NCBI RefSeq assembly: GCF_042666235.1
Contig: NZ_JBHTFQ010000001.1
Location: forward strand, 434,001-498,000
Length of the DNA: 64,000 bases
Reading direction: 5' to 3'
From: Halodurantibacterium daqingensis
GTDB taxonomy: Bacteria > Pseudomonadota > Alphaproteobacteria > Rhodobacterales > Rhodobacteraceae
Shown: positions 40,615 through 49,076 of the stretch, piece after piece
How the letters are laid out: every line of letters begins with the position of its first letter
Position numbering within the stretch: position 1 is the first letter of the stretch
Notes under the pieces: generated by a model
The model's database searches: none
Seen by the model: the letters and a program-made list of their open reading frames with translations, nothing else
Told to the model about the DNA's origin: nothing
Translations under genes and position numbers: made by a program

Positions 40615-43425
40615 ATGACATTCGGCAAGGGCAGCCATCTGCATCTGATCGACGGTTCGGCCTTCATCTTTCGGGCCTATCACGCCCTGCCGCCGCTGAC
40701 GCGCAAATCCGACGGGCTGCCGGTGGGCGCGGTGGCCGGTTTCTGCAACATGCTGTTTCGCTATATCGAGGGCAATTCTGGCCCCGATGCGCCCACCCAT
40801 GCGGCGGTGATCTTCGACTATTCGTCGAAGACCTTCCGGAACGAGCTTTATCCGCTCTACAAGGCCCATCGCCCGGAACCGCCCGAGGATCTGCGCCCGC
40901 AGTTCAGCCTGACGCGGGATGCGACCCGCGCGTTCAACATCCCCTGCGTCGAGGTCGAGGATTATGAGGCCGACGACATCATCGCCACCCTGTCCTGCCA
41001 AGCGCGCGACGCGGGCGGGCGGGTCACGATCATCTCGTCGGACAAGGATCTGATGCAGCTCGTCGGGGACGGGGTCGAGATGTTCGATGCCATGAAGAAC
41101 AAGCGCATCGACCGCGAAGAGGTGTTCGAGAAGTTCGGCGTCTATCCCGAAAAGGTGGTCGATGTGCAGGCGCTGGCCGGCGACAGCGTGGACAACATTC
41201 CCGGCGCGCCGGGGATCGGGGTCAAGACCGCCGCGCTGCTGATCAACGAATATGGCGATCTGGAGACGCTTCTGGAACGGGCGGGCGAGATCAAGCAGCC
41301 CAAGCGCCGGCAGGTGCTGCAGGACCACGCGGAACAGATCCGCATCTCGCGCAAGCTGGTGGAACTGCATTGCGACATGCCGGTGCCGGTTACGCTGGAG
41401 GAGCTTGAGGTCCGCCGTCCGGATCCGCAGGTGCTGACCGAATTCCTCAACCTGATGGAGTTCCGCACCCTTACCAAGCGGGTTGCCGAAAAGCTGGGCG
41501 TGGATGCGCCGCTGCCGTCGCCCGTCCCGGTGGCCGAGGCCCCGGGCGCGCCGGCGCCGGTTCCTTCGCTTGAACAGCTTCCCTTCGATCACGCCGCCTA
41601 TACCTGCATCCGGGACGAGCCGACGCTGGCGGAGTGGATCGGCATGATCCGCGAACGCGGCTATGTGGCGGTGGATACCGAGACGACGGGCCTTGATGAC
41701 ATGCGCGCCGAACTGGTGGGCATCTGCCTTTGCGTGGCTCCGGGCCAGGCGGCCTATGTGCCCCTGGCCCATCGCACCGGGTCCGGCGATCTGTTCGGTG
41801 CCAGCACGCTTGTCGAGGGGCAGATCCCGATGCAGGCGGCGCTGGATGCGCTGCGCCCGGTGCTCGAGGATCCGGCGATCCTCAAGATCGGGCAGAACAT
41901 GAAATACGACAGCAAGATCCTGTCGCGCTATGGCATCACGGTCGCGCCGATCGACGATACGATGCTCATGTCCTATGCCATGCATTCGGGCCTGCACGGG
42001 CACGGGATGGATACGCTGGCCGAGCAGTATCTGTCGCACAGCTGCATCCCGATCAAATCGCTTCTGGGCGGCGGCAAGTCGGCGATCACCTTCGATCTTG
42101 TGCCGATCGAGGAGGCCGTGAAATACGCGGCCGAGGATGCGGACGTGACCCTGCGGCTGTGGCAGATGTTCAAGCCGCAGTTGCACCAGGTGCGGGTCAC
42201 CACGGTTTACGAAACGCTGGAACGCCCACTGGTGCCGGTGCTGGCCGAGATGGAGCGCACGGGCATCCGCGTGGATCGCGACGTGCTCTCGCGCATGTCC
42301 AACGCCTTTTCGCAGAAGATGGCCGCGCTTGAGGCCGAGATCCACGAACTGGCCGGCTGCACCTTCAACATCGGTTCGCCCAAGCAGCTGGGTGAGATTC
42401 TCTTTGACCAGATGAGCCTGCAGGGCGGAAAGAAGGGCAAGACCGGCGCCTATGGCACGGGCGCCGATGTGCTCGAGGATCTGGCCGCCGAGGGGCACGA
42501 CTTGCCGGCGCGGGTGCTGGACTGGCGGCAGCTTTCCAAGCTCAAAAGCACCTATACCGATGCGCTGCAGGACCATATCCACCCGGAAACCGGCCGGGTG
42601 CACACCTGCTATTCCATCGCGGGGGCGAATACGGGCAGGCTCGCCTCGACCGATCCCAACCTGCAGAACATCCCGATCAGGTCCGAGGAAGGCCGCCGCA
42701 TCCGCACCGCCTTCGTTGCCGATCCCGGCAAGAAGCTGATCGCACTGGATTACAGCCAGATCGAGTTGCGGATCCTCGCGCATATGGCCGACATCCCCGC
42801 CCTGCGCGAAGCGTTCCGTCAGGGCCATGACATCCATGCCATGACTGCGTCGGAAATGTTCAACGTGCCCCTGGCAGGGATGGATCCGTCGATTCGCCGG
42901 CAGGCCAAGGCGATCAACTTCGGCGTGATCTACGGGATTTCGGGCTTCGGGCTTGCCCGCAACCTGCGCATCCCGCGCGATCAGGCGCAGAAGTTCATCG
43001 ACACCTATTTCGAACGCTTCCCGGGCATCCGCGACTATATGGACAAGACGGTATCCGAGGCGCGGGAACAGGGTTTCGTCACGACGCTTTTCGGCCGCAA
43101 GATCCACACGCCCGAGATCAATTCCAAGGGCCCCACCGCCGGCTTCGCGCGCCGCGCCGCGATCAACGCGCCGATTCAGGGCAGTGCCGCCGACATCATC
43201 CGCCGCGCCATGGTGCGTATGCCCGATGCCATAGCGCGTCTTCCCGCGAAGATGCTTCTGCAGGTCCATGACGAACTGCTGTTCGAGGTCGAGGAAACGG
43301 CGGTCGAGGAAACCATCGCCGTCGTGCGTGGCGTCATGGAGCGGGCGGCCGAACCCGTGGTGCGGCTGGCTGTGCCGCTCGTCGTCGATGCCGGCCAGGG
43401 AGACAGCTGGGCCGAGGCCCACTAG
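40615..43425 (+). CDS. polA: DNA polymerase I
   Basis: A 936-residue polymerase. N-terminal 5' nuclease (LIDGSAFIFRAYHALPPLTR, EADDIIATLS, GDSVDNIPGAPGIGVKTAA); 3'-5' proofreading domain apparently active, with DTETTGLDD (Asp354, Glu356); polymerase motif A DYSQIELRILAHMA (Asp712), motif B RRQAKAINFGVIYG and motif C QVHDELLF (Asp886). It fills gaps in repair and Okazaki processing. Start 40615 follows gggagtacgcg. Confidence 0.98.
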   Translation: MTFGKGSHLHLIDGSAFIFRAYHALPPLTRKSDGLPVGAVAGFCNMLFRYIEGNSGPDAPTHAAVIFDYSSKTFRNELYPLYKAHRPEPPEDLRPQFSLTRDATRAFNIPCVEVEDYEADDIIATLSCQARDAGGRVTIISSDKDLMQLVGDGVEMFDAMKNKRIDREEVFEKFGVYPEKVVDVQALAGDSVDNIPGAPGIGVKTAALLINEYGDLETLLERAGEIKQPKRRQVLQDHAEQIRISRKLVELHCDMPVPVTLEELEVRRPDPQVLTEFLNLMEFRTLTKRVAEKLGVDAPLPSPVPVAEAPGAPAPVPSLEQLPFDHAAYTCIRDEPTLAEWIGMIRERGYVAVDTETTGLDDMRAELVGICLCVAPGQAAYVPLAHRTGSGDLFGASTLVEGQIPMQAALDALRPVLEDPAILKIGQNMKYDSKILSRYGITVAPIDDTMLMSYAMHSGLHGHGMDTLAEQYLSHSCIPIKSLLGGGKSAITFDLVPIEEAVKYAAEDADVTLRLWQMFKPQLHQVRVTTVYETLERPLVPVLAEMERTGIRVDRDVLSRMSNAFSQKMAALEAEIHELAGCTFNIGSPKQLGEILFDQMSLQGGKKGKTGAYGTGADVLEDLAAEGHDLPARVLDWRQLSKLKSTYTDALQDHIHPETGRVHTCYSIAGANTGRLASTDPNLQNIPIRSEEGRRIRTAFVADPGKKLIALDYSQIELRILAHMADIPALREAFRQGHDIHAMTASEMFNVPLAGMDPSIRRQAKAINFGVIYGISGFGLARNLRIPRDQAQKFIDTYFERFPGIRDYMDKTVSEAREQGFVTTLFGRKIHTPEINSKGPTAGFARRAAINAPIQGSAADIIRRAMVRMPDAIARLPAKMLLQVHDELLFEVEETAVEETIAVVRGVMERAAEPVVRLAVPLVVDAGQGDSWAEAH

Positions 43426-43717
43426 CGCGCCTGCAGCGGCCCATGCGCCTGCGGGGTTGCCTAACGCGCCGGCGCCTGCGGCCGGGGTGTACGGTTCCGG
43501 CGCGGATGGCGGGCACGTGCCGCCTCGCCGAGACCGGGAACCTCGTCTTGCTCCAGTTCGAACGGCACGAGGACGGCAGCCGCACCAATGGCCCGCCTCC
43601 CGCTGGCCGGGCGTTGGGCCTGCCAGTGCGGGGCCGCAGGCAGGGCGCGGCGTGGTTCCGGCCCTTCCCTTCGCGCCATAGGGGACCTTGCCGCGGCACA
43701 TTCTGGCGCTGAACATC
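43426..43717. other. gene-free gap after polA
   Basis: No convincing coding frame. The first 55 bases hold three direct copies of gcgcctgc (43427-43434, 43445-43452, 43472-43479). No terminator for polA could be identified. Confidence 0.4.
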
Positions 43718-43753
43718 AAACCCCTTGTGGCGGAGGCTTCCGCCTGCCAGGGG
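43718..43753 (-). terminator. probable terminator of the DUF1285 gene
   Basis: On the minus strand an imperfect stem, cccctggcaggcgga paired with tccgccacaagggg around agcc, is followed by ttt. It begins one base after the stop codon at 43755. Confidence 0.5.
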
Positions 43754-43754
43754 C

Positions 43755-44324
43755 TCAGGTCAGATCGGCCGAGGGGATAAGGGGAAAGAACAGGCCGTCG
43801 GACCAGAGTCCGAACCAGCTTGCCCCGTCATGATCCGCATGGCTGCCGATCTCGATCAGGCGATAGAAGCTCTTGCGGTCGATACGGGCCTCAAGCCCGT
43901 CCCGCACCAGCACATAGGGCACGGGTTCGCCCCCGGCCTCTGCCAGCCGCAGCGGGTTGTCCGGCCCTGCCGTCACCCGGTCACCCACATTCGTGACGAA
44001 GGTCACGCGCTGGTCCCGGCCGCTGCCGTCACGCTCGAAATCCACCGCGATGAAGGGCACATCCTCGACCGTGATCCCGACCTTCTCGACCGGGGTGACC
44101 AGAAAGTACTTGTCGCCGTCCTTGCGCAGGATGGTCGAAAACAATCGCACCATCGCAGGGCGGCCGATCGGTGTGCCTTCATGGAACCAGGTGCCGTCAC
44201 GCGCGATCCGCATGTCCAGATCGCCGCAAAACGGCGGGTTCCAAAGATGCACTGGCGGCAGACCGTTCTTTCCGGCCTCTTGCGCGGCGCTCAGCAGGTT
44301 TTGCGTATTCTGTGTCACGATCAT
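43755..44324 (-). CDS. DUF1285 protein
   Basis: A 189-residue protein of the DUF1285 family, identified by LWNPPFCGDLDMRIARDGTW, FHEGTPIGRPAMVRLFSTIL and RKDGDKYFLVTPVEKVGITV. Soluble, no signal. It is divergent from the moxR operon, with a palindrome in between; in related genomes DUF1285 genes are often next to moxR. The function is unknown. Confidence 0.87.
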   Translation of the reverse strand: MIVTQNTQNLLSAAQEAGKNGLPPVHLWNPPFCGDLDMRIARDGTWFHEGTPIGRPAMVRLFSTILRKDGDKYFLVTPVEKVGITVEDVPFIAVDFERDGSGRDQRVTFVTNVGDRVTAGPDNPLRLAEAGGEPVPYVLVRDGLEARIDRKSFYRLIEIGSHADHDGASWFGLWSDGLFFPLIPSADLT

Positions 44325-44357
44325 TTGTCCCGACGTGCTTTCTGGACCGGACGCGCT

Positions 44358-44373
44358 ATGCCATAGATGGCAT
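44358..44373. promoter_or_regulatory. palindrome between DUF1285 and moxR
   Basis: A 7-2-7 perfect dyad, atgccat-ag-atggcat, lies midway in the 83-base divergent gap, 34 bases from each start. Its position fits an operator controlling both directions. Confidence 0.45.
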
Positions 44374-44407
44374 TACGGCTCCATATAGCACCGAGGGGAG
44401 AAATGTC

Positions 44408-45415
44408 ATGGTCGATGCCACCGCGCTGATCACCGAGATCGAGAGCTTGGGCGAAAAGCTTGCGGCGGCGAAGGCCAGCATCAATCGCCGGTTCATCGGG
44501 CAGACCCGGGTGGTGGATCTTACACTGGGTGCGATGCTCTGCGGGGGGCATGCGCTGCTGATCGGCCTGCCGGGGCTGGGCAAGACGCGGCTTGTGGACA
44601 CGCTTGCCACCGTCATGGGGCTGCACGGCAACCGCATCCAGTTCACGCCCGATCTCATGCCGGCAGATATCCTGGGGTCGGAAGTGCTCGAGACCGCCGC
44701 CGACGGCAGCCGGGCCTTCCGTTTCATCCCGGGGCCGATCTTCTGCCAGATCCTCATGGCGGACGAGATCAACCGCGCGAGTCCCCGCACGCAATCGGCC
44801 CTTCTGCAGGCGATGCAGGAACGCGAGGTCACGATCGCCGGCCAGCATCGCGCGCTGGGCCATCCGTTTCATGTTCTGGCGACCCAGAACCCGCTGGAAC
44901 AGGAAGGCACTTATCCGCTGCCCGAGGCGCAGCTGGACCGGTTCCTGGTGCAGATCGATGTTGCCTATCCCGATCGGACTACCGAACGGGACATCCTGCT
45001 GGCCACCACCGGCGTGCAGGAGGACGAGGTGCATCAGGTCTTCACCGCGGCCGAGCTTCTGGCGGCACAGACCGTGTTGCGCCGAATGCCGGTGGGAGAG
45101 GCAGTGGTCGAGCGGATCCTTGATCTGGTCCGCGCCTGCCGCCCGCAGGAACCCGAAGCCGCGGCCGTCGTGCGCGAAACGGTCAGCTGGGGGCCGGGGC
45201 CGCGCGCGGCGCAGGCGCTGATGCTGATGGTGCGGGCGCGGGCGCTTCTGGACGGTCGGCTTGCACCCTCGCTGGATGATGTCCACGACATGGCTGCGCC
45301 GGTCTTGTCGCATCGCATGGCGCTGGGCTTTGCCGCGCGGGCGCAGGGTGTGCGGCTGGCTGATGTCATCACCCAGGTGGCCGAGGAAACCGGTCGTTCC
45401 GGGCTTGCGGCATAA
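44408..45415 (+). CDS. MoxR-family AAA+ ATPase
   Basis: A 335-residue chaperone-type ATPase. Walker A IGLPGLGKTRLVDTL, Walker B QILMADEINRASPRTQSALL, sensor motif VLATQNPLEQEGTYPLPEAQ. The start MVDATALITE at 44408 follows ggggagaaatgtc. MoxR ATPases act with DUF58/VWA proteins to mature or insert partners. The stop shares one base with the start of the DUF58 gene. Confidence 0.94.
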   Translation: MVDATALITEIESLGEKLAAAKASINRRFIGQTRVVDLTLGAMLCGGHALLIGLPGLGKTRLVDTLATVMGLHGNRIQFTPDLMPADILGSEVLETAADGSRAFRFIPGPIFCQILMADEINRASPRTQSALLQAMQEREVTIAGQHRALGHPFHVLATQNPLEQEGTYPLPEAQLDRFLVQIDVAYPDRTTERDILLATTGVQEDEVHQVFTAAELLAAQTVLRRMPVGEAVVERILDLVRACRPQEPEAAAVVRETVSWGPGPRAAQALMLMVRARALLDGRLAPSLDDVHDMAAPVLSHRMALGFAARAQGVRLADVITQVAEETGRSGLAA

Positions 45416-46317
45416 TGATGGCAGGCGTCACGGATCAGGCCGATGGGCAGATGGGGCGGTCACCGCGGCGCGCCGAGGCCGAGGCGCTCTCTCTCGGCCT
45501 GCCGGCGCTTCTGGCCGAGGCCGAGCATCTTGCCGCGACCCTGATCCTTGGCGAACATGGCCGCCGCCGCGCGGGCGCCGGCAACGAGTTCTGGCAGTAT
45601 CGTCCGGCCACCGCCGGCGACGGCGTCCGCAGTATAGACTGGCGCCGCTCGGCCCGGTCGGACCAGCCCTATGTGCGCGAGCGCGAATGGCAGGCGGCGC
45701 AGTCCGTCTCGCTCTGGCTGGACGAAGCGCAGTCGATGGGCTTTTCCGGAAGCATTGCGCGGCCTGCCAAGGCGGATCGCGTGCGCCTTCTGGGCCTGGC
45801 GCTGGCAATCCTGTTGCTTCGGGGCGGCGAACGGGTGGGCCTGTTGCCGGATCTTCCACCCCGGTCGGGGCGCAACCAGATCGCGGGGCTGGTGGCCGCG
45901 CTGGGCCGGACTGCATCGGCGGACTACGGCGTGCCGGATGTTGCCGCGCTTGCACCCCGGTCGCGCGCGGTGTTCCTGTCGGATTTCCTGGGGGATATGG
46001 CGCCGGTCGAACGGGCGCTGGCGATGGCCGCCGACCGGGGCGTGCGTGGGGTGCTGATGCAGGTGCTGGACCCGGTCGAGGAGCTGTTTCCCTACGCGGG
46101 ACGCACGATCTTCGAAAGCATGAGCGGCGCCCTTTCGCATGAAACCCGCAAGGCGGGCGATCTGCGGCGGAAGTATCTGGACCGGCTGGCCGAGCGGAAG
46201 GCGCACCTGGCGGATCTCGCCCGTGCGGCCGGGTGGCACTTTGGCGGCCATCACACCGGCGACAGCGCCCAATCGACGCTTCTGTGGCTTTATCGTGCGA
46301 TGGAGCACCCCCGCTGA
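45415..46317 (+). CDS. DUF58 protein
   Basis: A 300-residue soluble DUF58 protein. The family core reads AGAGNEFWQYRPATAGDGVR followed by IDWRRSARSDQPYVRERE. The following segment has the VWA-like fold (VSLWLDEAQSMG) but only part of a metal-binding site. DUF58 proteins are regular partners of MoxR. It overlaps the next gene by one base. Confidence 0.92.
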   Translation: MMAGVTDQADGQMGRSPRRAEAEALSLGLPALLAEAEHLAATLILGEHGRRRAGAGNEFWQYRPATAGDGVRSIDWRRSARSDQPYVREREWQAAQSVSLWLDEAQSMGFSGSIARPAKADRVRLLGLALAILLLRGGERVGLLPDLPPRSGRNQIAGLVAALGRTASADYGVPDVAALAPRSRAVFLSDFLGDMAPVERALAMAADRGVRGVLMQVLDPVEELFPYAGRTIFESMSGALSHETRKAGDLRRKYLDRLAERKAHLADLARAAGWHFGGHHTGDSAQSTLLWLYRAMEHPR

Positions 46318-49076
46318 TGCTGTCGCTTGGTCCAGTCGGCTTCACCGCGCCCCTGCTTCTTGGTGCTCTGATCCTTCTGCCGGTGATCTGGTTCCTGCTG
46401 CGGGCAATCCCCCCAGCACCGATCCGGCGGCGCTTTCCAGGGGTCGCCCTGCTGCTGGGGCTTCGCGATGACGACCAGCAGGCGGACAAGACGCCCTGGT
46501 GGCTCTTGCTGTTGCGCACTGTCGCGGTGGCGGCGCTGATCCTCGGGTTCGCGGGTCCGGTCCTGAACCCGCAGGAACCCTGGGCAGGCCAGGGGCCGCT
46601 TCTGGTCCTGCTGGATGGCACCTGGGCTGACGCGCGCGACTGGCCCGCCCGACAGGAACGTGTCGCCGCGGTGCTGTCCGAAGCGGGCCGCGCCGCGCGA
46701 CCGGTCGCGGTCGTGGTGCTGACCGATCTGCCGGTGGGCGGGGCGGAGTTTCTACCCGCGGATGTCTGGGCCGGTCGCATTGCCGGCCTTTCGCCTGCCG
46801 CCTGGGAACCCGATGCCGAGGCCGTCGCCGAATGGGCCGCCGCCCTGCCCGAGGGGGGCGAGACCTACTGGCTTTCGGACGGGCTTGCGCGCGATGGCAG
46901 GGCGCCACTTCTTGCGGCGCTTGAGGCGCGCGGCCCCGTCACCGTGTTCGAAAGCCCGCGCCCGCTCTTGGCGCTGCGCCCGGCGGGATTTGAGGATGGG
47001 GAAATCCATCTTACCGCGCTGCGCAGCCCGGCGGCCGACGCGGCCAGCGTAACGGTGACCGCCCATGGCCCTGACCCTGCGGGGATTGAACGGGAACTGG
47101 CGCGGGTGAACATGGCCTTTGCCGCAGGGGGCGCCGAGGCCCGCGCGACGCTGGATCTTCCGACCGAGTTGCGCAACCGCATCCTGCGTTTTCAGATCGA
47201 AGCGCAGCGTTCGGCGGCAGCGGTCAGCCTTGCCGATGACAGTCTGCGCCAGCGCAAGGTGGCTTTGATCGCCGGTGCTGCCGATCGCGAGGGGCTGGAG
47301 CTTCTGTCGCCGCTGCATTACCTGCGGCAGGCGCTGGATCCTGTTGCCGAACTGATCGAGAGCAGCCTGTCGGATGCCCTTCTGGCCGCGCCGGATGTGA
47401 TTATCCTGGCCGATGTCGCGCGGCTGGGCATGGCCGATGGCGACGCCTTGCACGACTGGGTCGAACGCGGCGGGTTGCTGCTGCGCTTTGCCGGCCCGCG
47501 CCTTGCCGCAAGCGATCTGGCACGGACCGAGGAAGATCCGCTCCTGCCTGTGCGGCTGCGCGCCGGCGGGCGGGCCGTTGGCGGCACGATGAGCTGGGGC
47601 GAGCCGCAGGGTCTGCGTCCCTTTCCGGAAGGCTCGCCCTTCCATGGTCTGGCAGTTCCGCCCGATGTCACGGTCTCGGCGCAGGTTGTGGCCCAGCCCG
47701 ATCCGGCGCTGGCCGAACGCACCATCGCAGCCCTGGCGGATGGGACGCCCCTTGTGACCCGCAAGCCGCTGGGCGAGGGGCAGGTGGTTCTGGTGCATGT
47801 CACCGCCAACGCCGAATGGTCCTCGATCCCGCTGTCGGGGCTATTCGTGCAGATGCTGGAACGGCTTGCGGTTTCGACGCGGCCCGCCGCGCCCGAGGCC
47901 GGGGATCTCTCCGGTGTCACCTGGGTGGCGGACCGGGTTCTGGATGCTTTTGGCGGCCTGGCCGATGCCGGACGGATGAGTGGGATCGACGGGGCGCTGC
48001 TGGCCGCAGGGCGGCCCGGGCCGATGATGCCGCCGGGCCTTTACGCGGCGGATGACCGACGGGTGGCCCTGAACGTCATTGCCTCGGACACCAGGCTTGC
48101 GCCGGCACAGTGGCCGGATCGGATTCAGGTGGAAGGCATGGCGGAACAGGCCGAGCGCGGCCTGAAGGGTGTGCTTCTGACCCTGGCACTGGGCCTGTTC
48201 GCGATCGATGTCCTGGCGGCGCTCGCCGTTTCGGGGCGGCTGGGCCGCGGCGCGCGGACCGCTTCGGTGCTGCTGGTTCTGGCTGCCCTCGCCTGGCCCG
48301 CGGGGCCAGCGCAGGCCGACGAGGCCCGTGCGATCGAGGCGACGCGGGAACTGGTGCTGGCCTATGTGGTCACCGGTGATGCGCAGATTGACCGCGTCTC
48401 GGAAGCGGGCCTGCGCGGCCTGTCCCGACGGCTGCTGGAGCGCACATCGGTCGAGCCGGCGGCCCCGGTCGCCGTTGATCTGGAAACGGATGAACTGGCG
48501 TTCTTCCCCTTCCTGTACTGGCCCGTGACCGAAGCTCAGCCGATCCCGTCCGACCGGGCCTATGCGCAGTTGAACCAGTTCCTGCGTACCGGCGGGATGA
48601 TCCTGTTCGATACCCGCGATGCCGATGTGGCCGGCTATGGCGGCGGAACGCCTGCGGGGCGGCATCTGCAGACGCTCGCTGCGCCCCTCGACATTCCGCC
48701 GCTTGAACCGCTGCCGGACGATCATGTGCTGACCCGGACCTTCTACCTGCTTTCGGATTTCCCGGGCCGCCACATGGGGCGCGGCATCTGGGTGGAGGCG
48801 GCCCCCGCCGATGCCGAGGCGGTCGAGGGCATGCCCTTTCGCAACCTCAATGACGGGGTGACGCCGGTGGTGATCGGCGGCAATGACTGGGCCGCGGCCT
48901 GGGCGATCGACGATCGCGGCCTCCCGCTTCTGCCGGTCGGGCGCGGCTATGGCGGCGAACGTCAGCGCGAGATGGCCTATCGCTTCGGCATCAACCTGAT
49001 CATGTATGTGCTCACCGGGAACTACAAATCCGATCAGGTGCATGTGCCCGCACTTCTGGAAAGGCTTGGCCAGTGA
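46317..49076 (+). CDS. large BatA-like membrane protein with C-terminal DUF4159
   Basis: A 919-residue protein. The N-terminus has two membrane helices separated by the BatA-type sequence PPAPIRRRFPGVALLLGL (residues 1-80). Another membrane pair lies around 620-670 (VLLTLALGLFAIDVLAALAV). The C-terminal DUF4159 domain, about residues 680-915, includes ELAFFPFLYWPVTEAQPIPS and ends in FGINLIMYVLTGNYKSDQVH. ATG 46317 shares a base with the DUF58 stop; its end overlaps the next gene (GTGA). Confidence 0.9.
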   Translation: MLSLGPVGFTAPLLLGALILLPVIWFLLRAIPPAPIRRRFPGVALLLGLRDDDQQADKTPWWLLLLRTVAVAALILGFAGPVLNPQEPWAGQGPLLVLLDGTWADARDWPARQERVAAVLSEAGRAARPVAVVVLTDLPVGGAEFLPADVWAGRIAGLSPAAWEPDAEAVAEWAAALPEGGETYWLSDGLARDGRAPLLAALEARGPVTVFESPRPLLALRPAGFEDGEIHLTALRSPAADAASVTVTAHGPDPAGIERELARVNMAFAAGGAEARATLDLPTELRNRILRFQIEAQRSAAAVSLADDSLRQRKVALIAGAADREGLELLSPLHYLRQALDPVAELIESSLSDALLAAPDVIILADVARLGMADGDALHDWVERGGLLLRFAGPRLAASDLARTEEDPLLPVRLRAGGRAVGGTMSWGEPQGLRPFPEGSPFHGLAVPPDVTVSAQVVAQPDPALAERTIAALADGTPLVTRKPLGEGQVVLVHVTANAEWSSIPLSGLFVQMLERLAVSTRPAAPEAGDLSGVTWVADRVLDAFGGLADAGRMSGIDGALLAAGRPGPMMPPGLYAADDRRVALNVIASDTRLAPAQWPDRIQVEGMAEQAERGLKGVLLTLALGLFAIDVLAALAVSGRLGRGARTASVLLVLAALAWPAGPAQADEARAIEATRELVLAYVVTGDAQIDRVSEAGLRGLSRRLLERTSVEPAAPVAVDLETDELAFFPFLYWPVTEAQPIPSDRAYAQLNQFLRTGGMILFDTRDADVAGYGGGTPAGRHLQTLAAPLDIPPLEPLPDDHVLTRTFYLLSDFPGRHMGRGIWVEAAPADAEAVEGMPFRNLNDGVTPVVIGGNDWAAAWAIDDRGLPLLPVGRGYGGERQREMAYRFGINLIMYVLTGNYKSDQVHVPALLERLGQ

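Noticed and set aside
43427..43479. Three gcgcctgc copies as a possible tandem repeat or CRISPR-like array
   Set aside because: The units are only 8 bases, unevenly spaced (18 and 27), and common in GC-rich DNA; no cas genes are present.
39658..43719. A 1353-codon open frame on the minus strand opposite polA
   Set aside because: polA on the plus strand is complete with all catalytic motifs. The antisense frame has no motif and a His/Arg-rich noise composition; long antisense frames are expected at this GC content.
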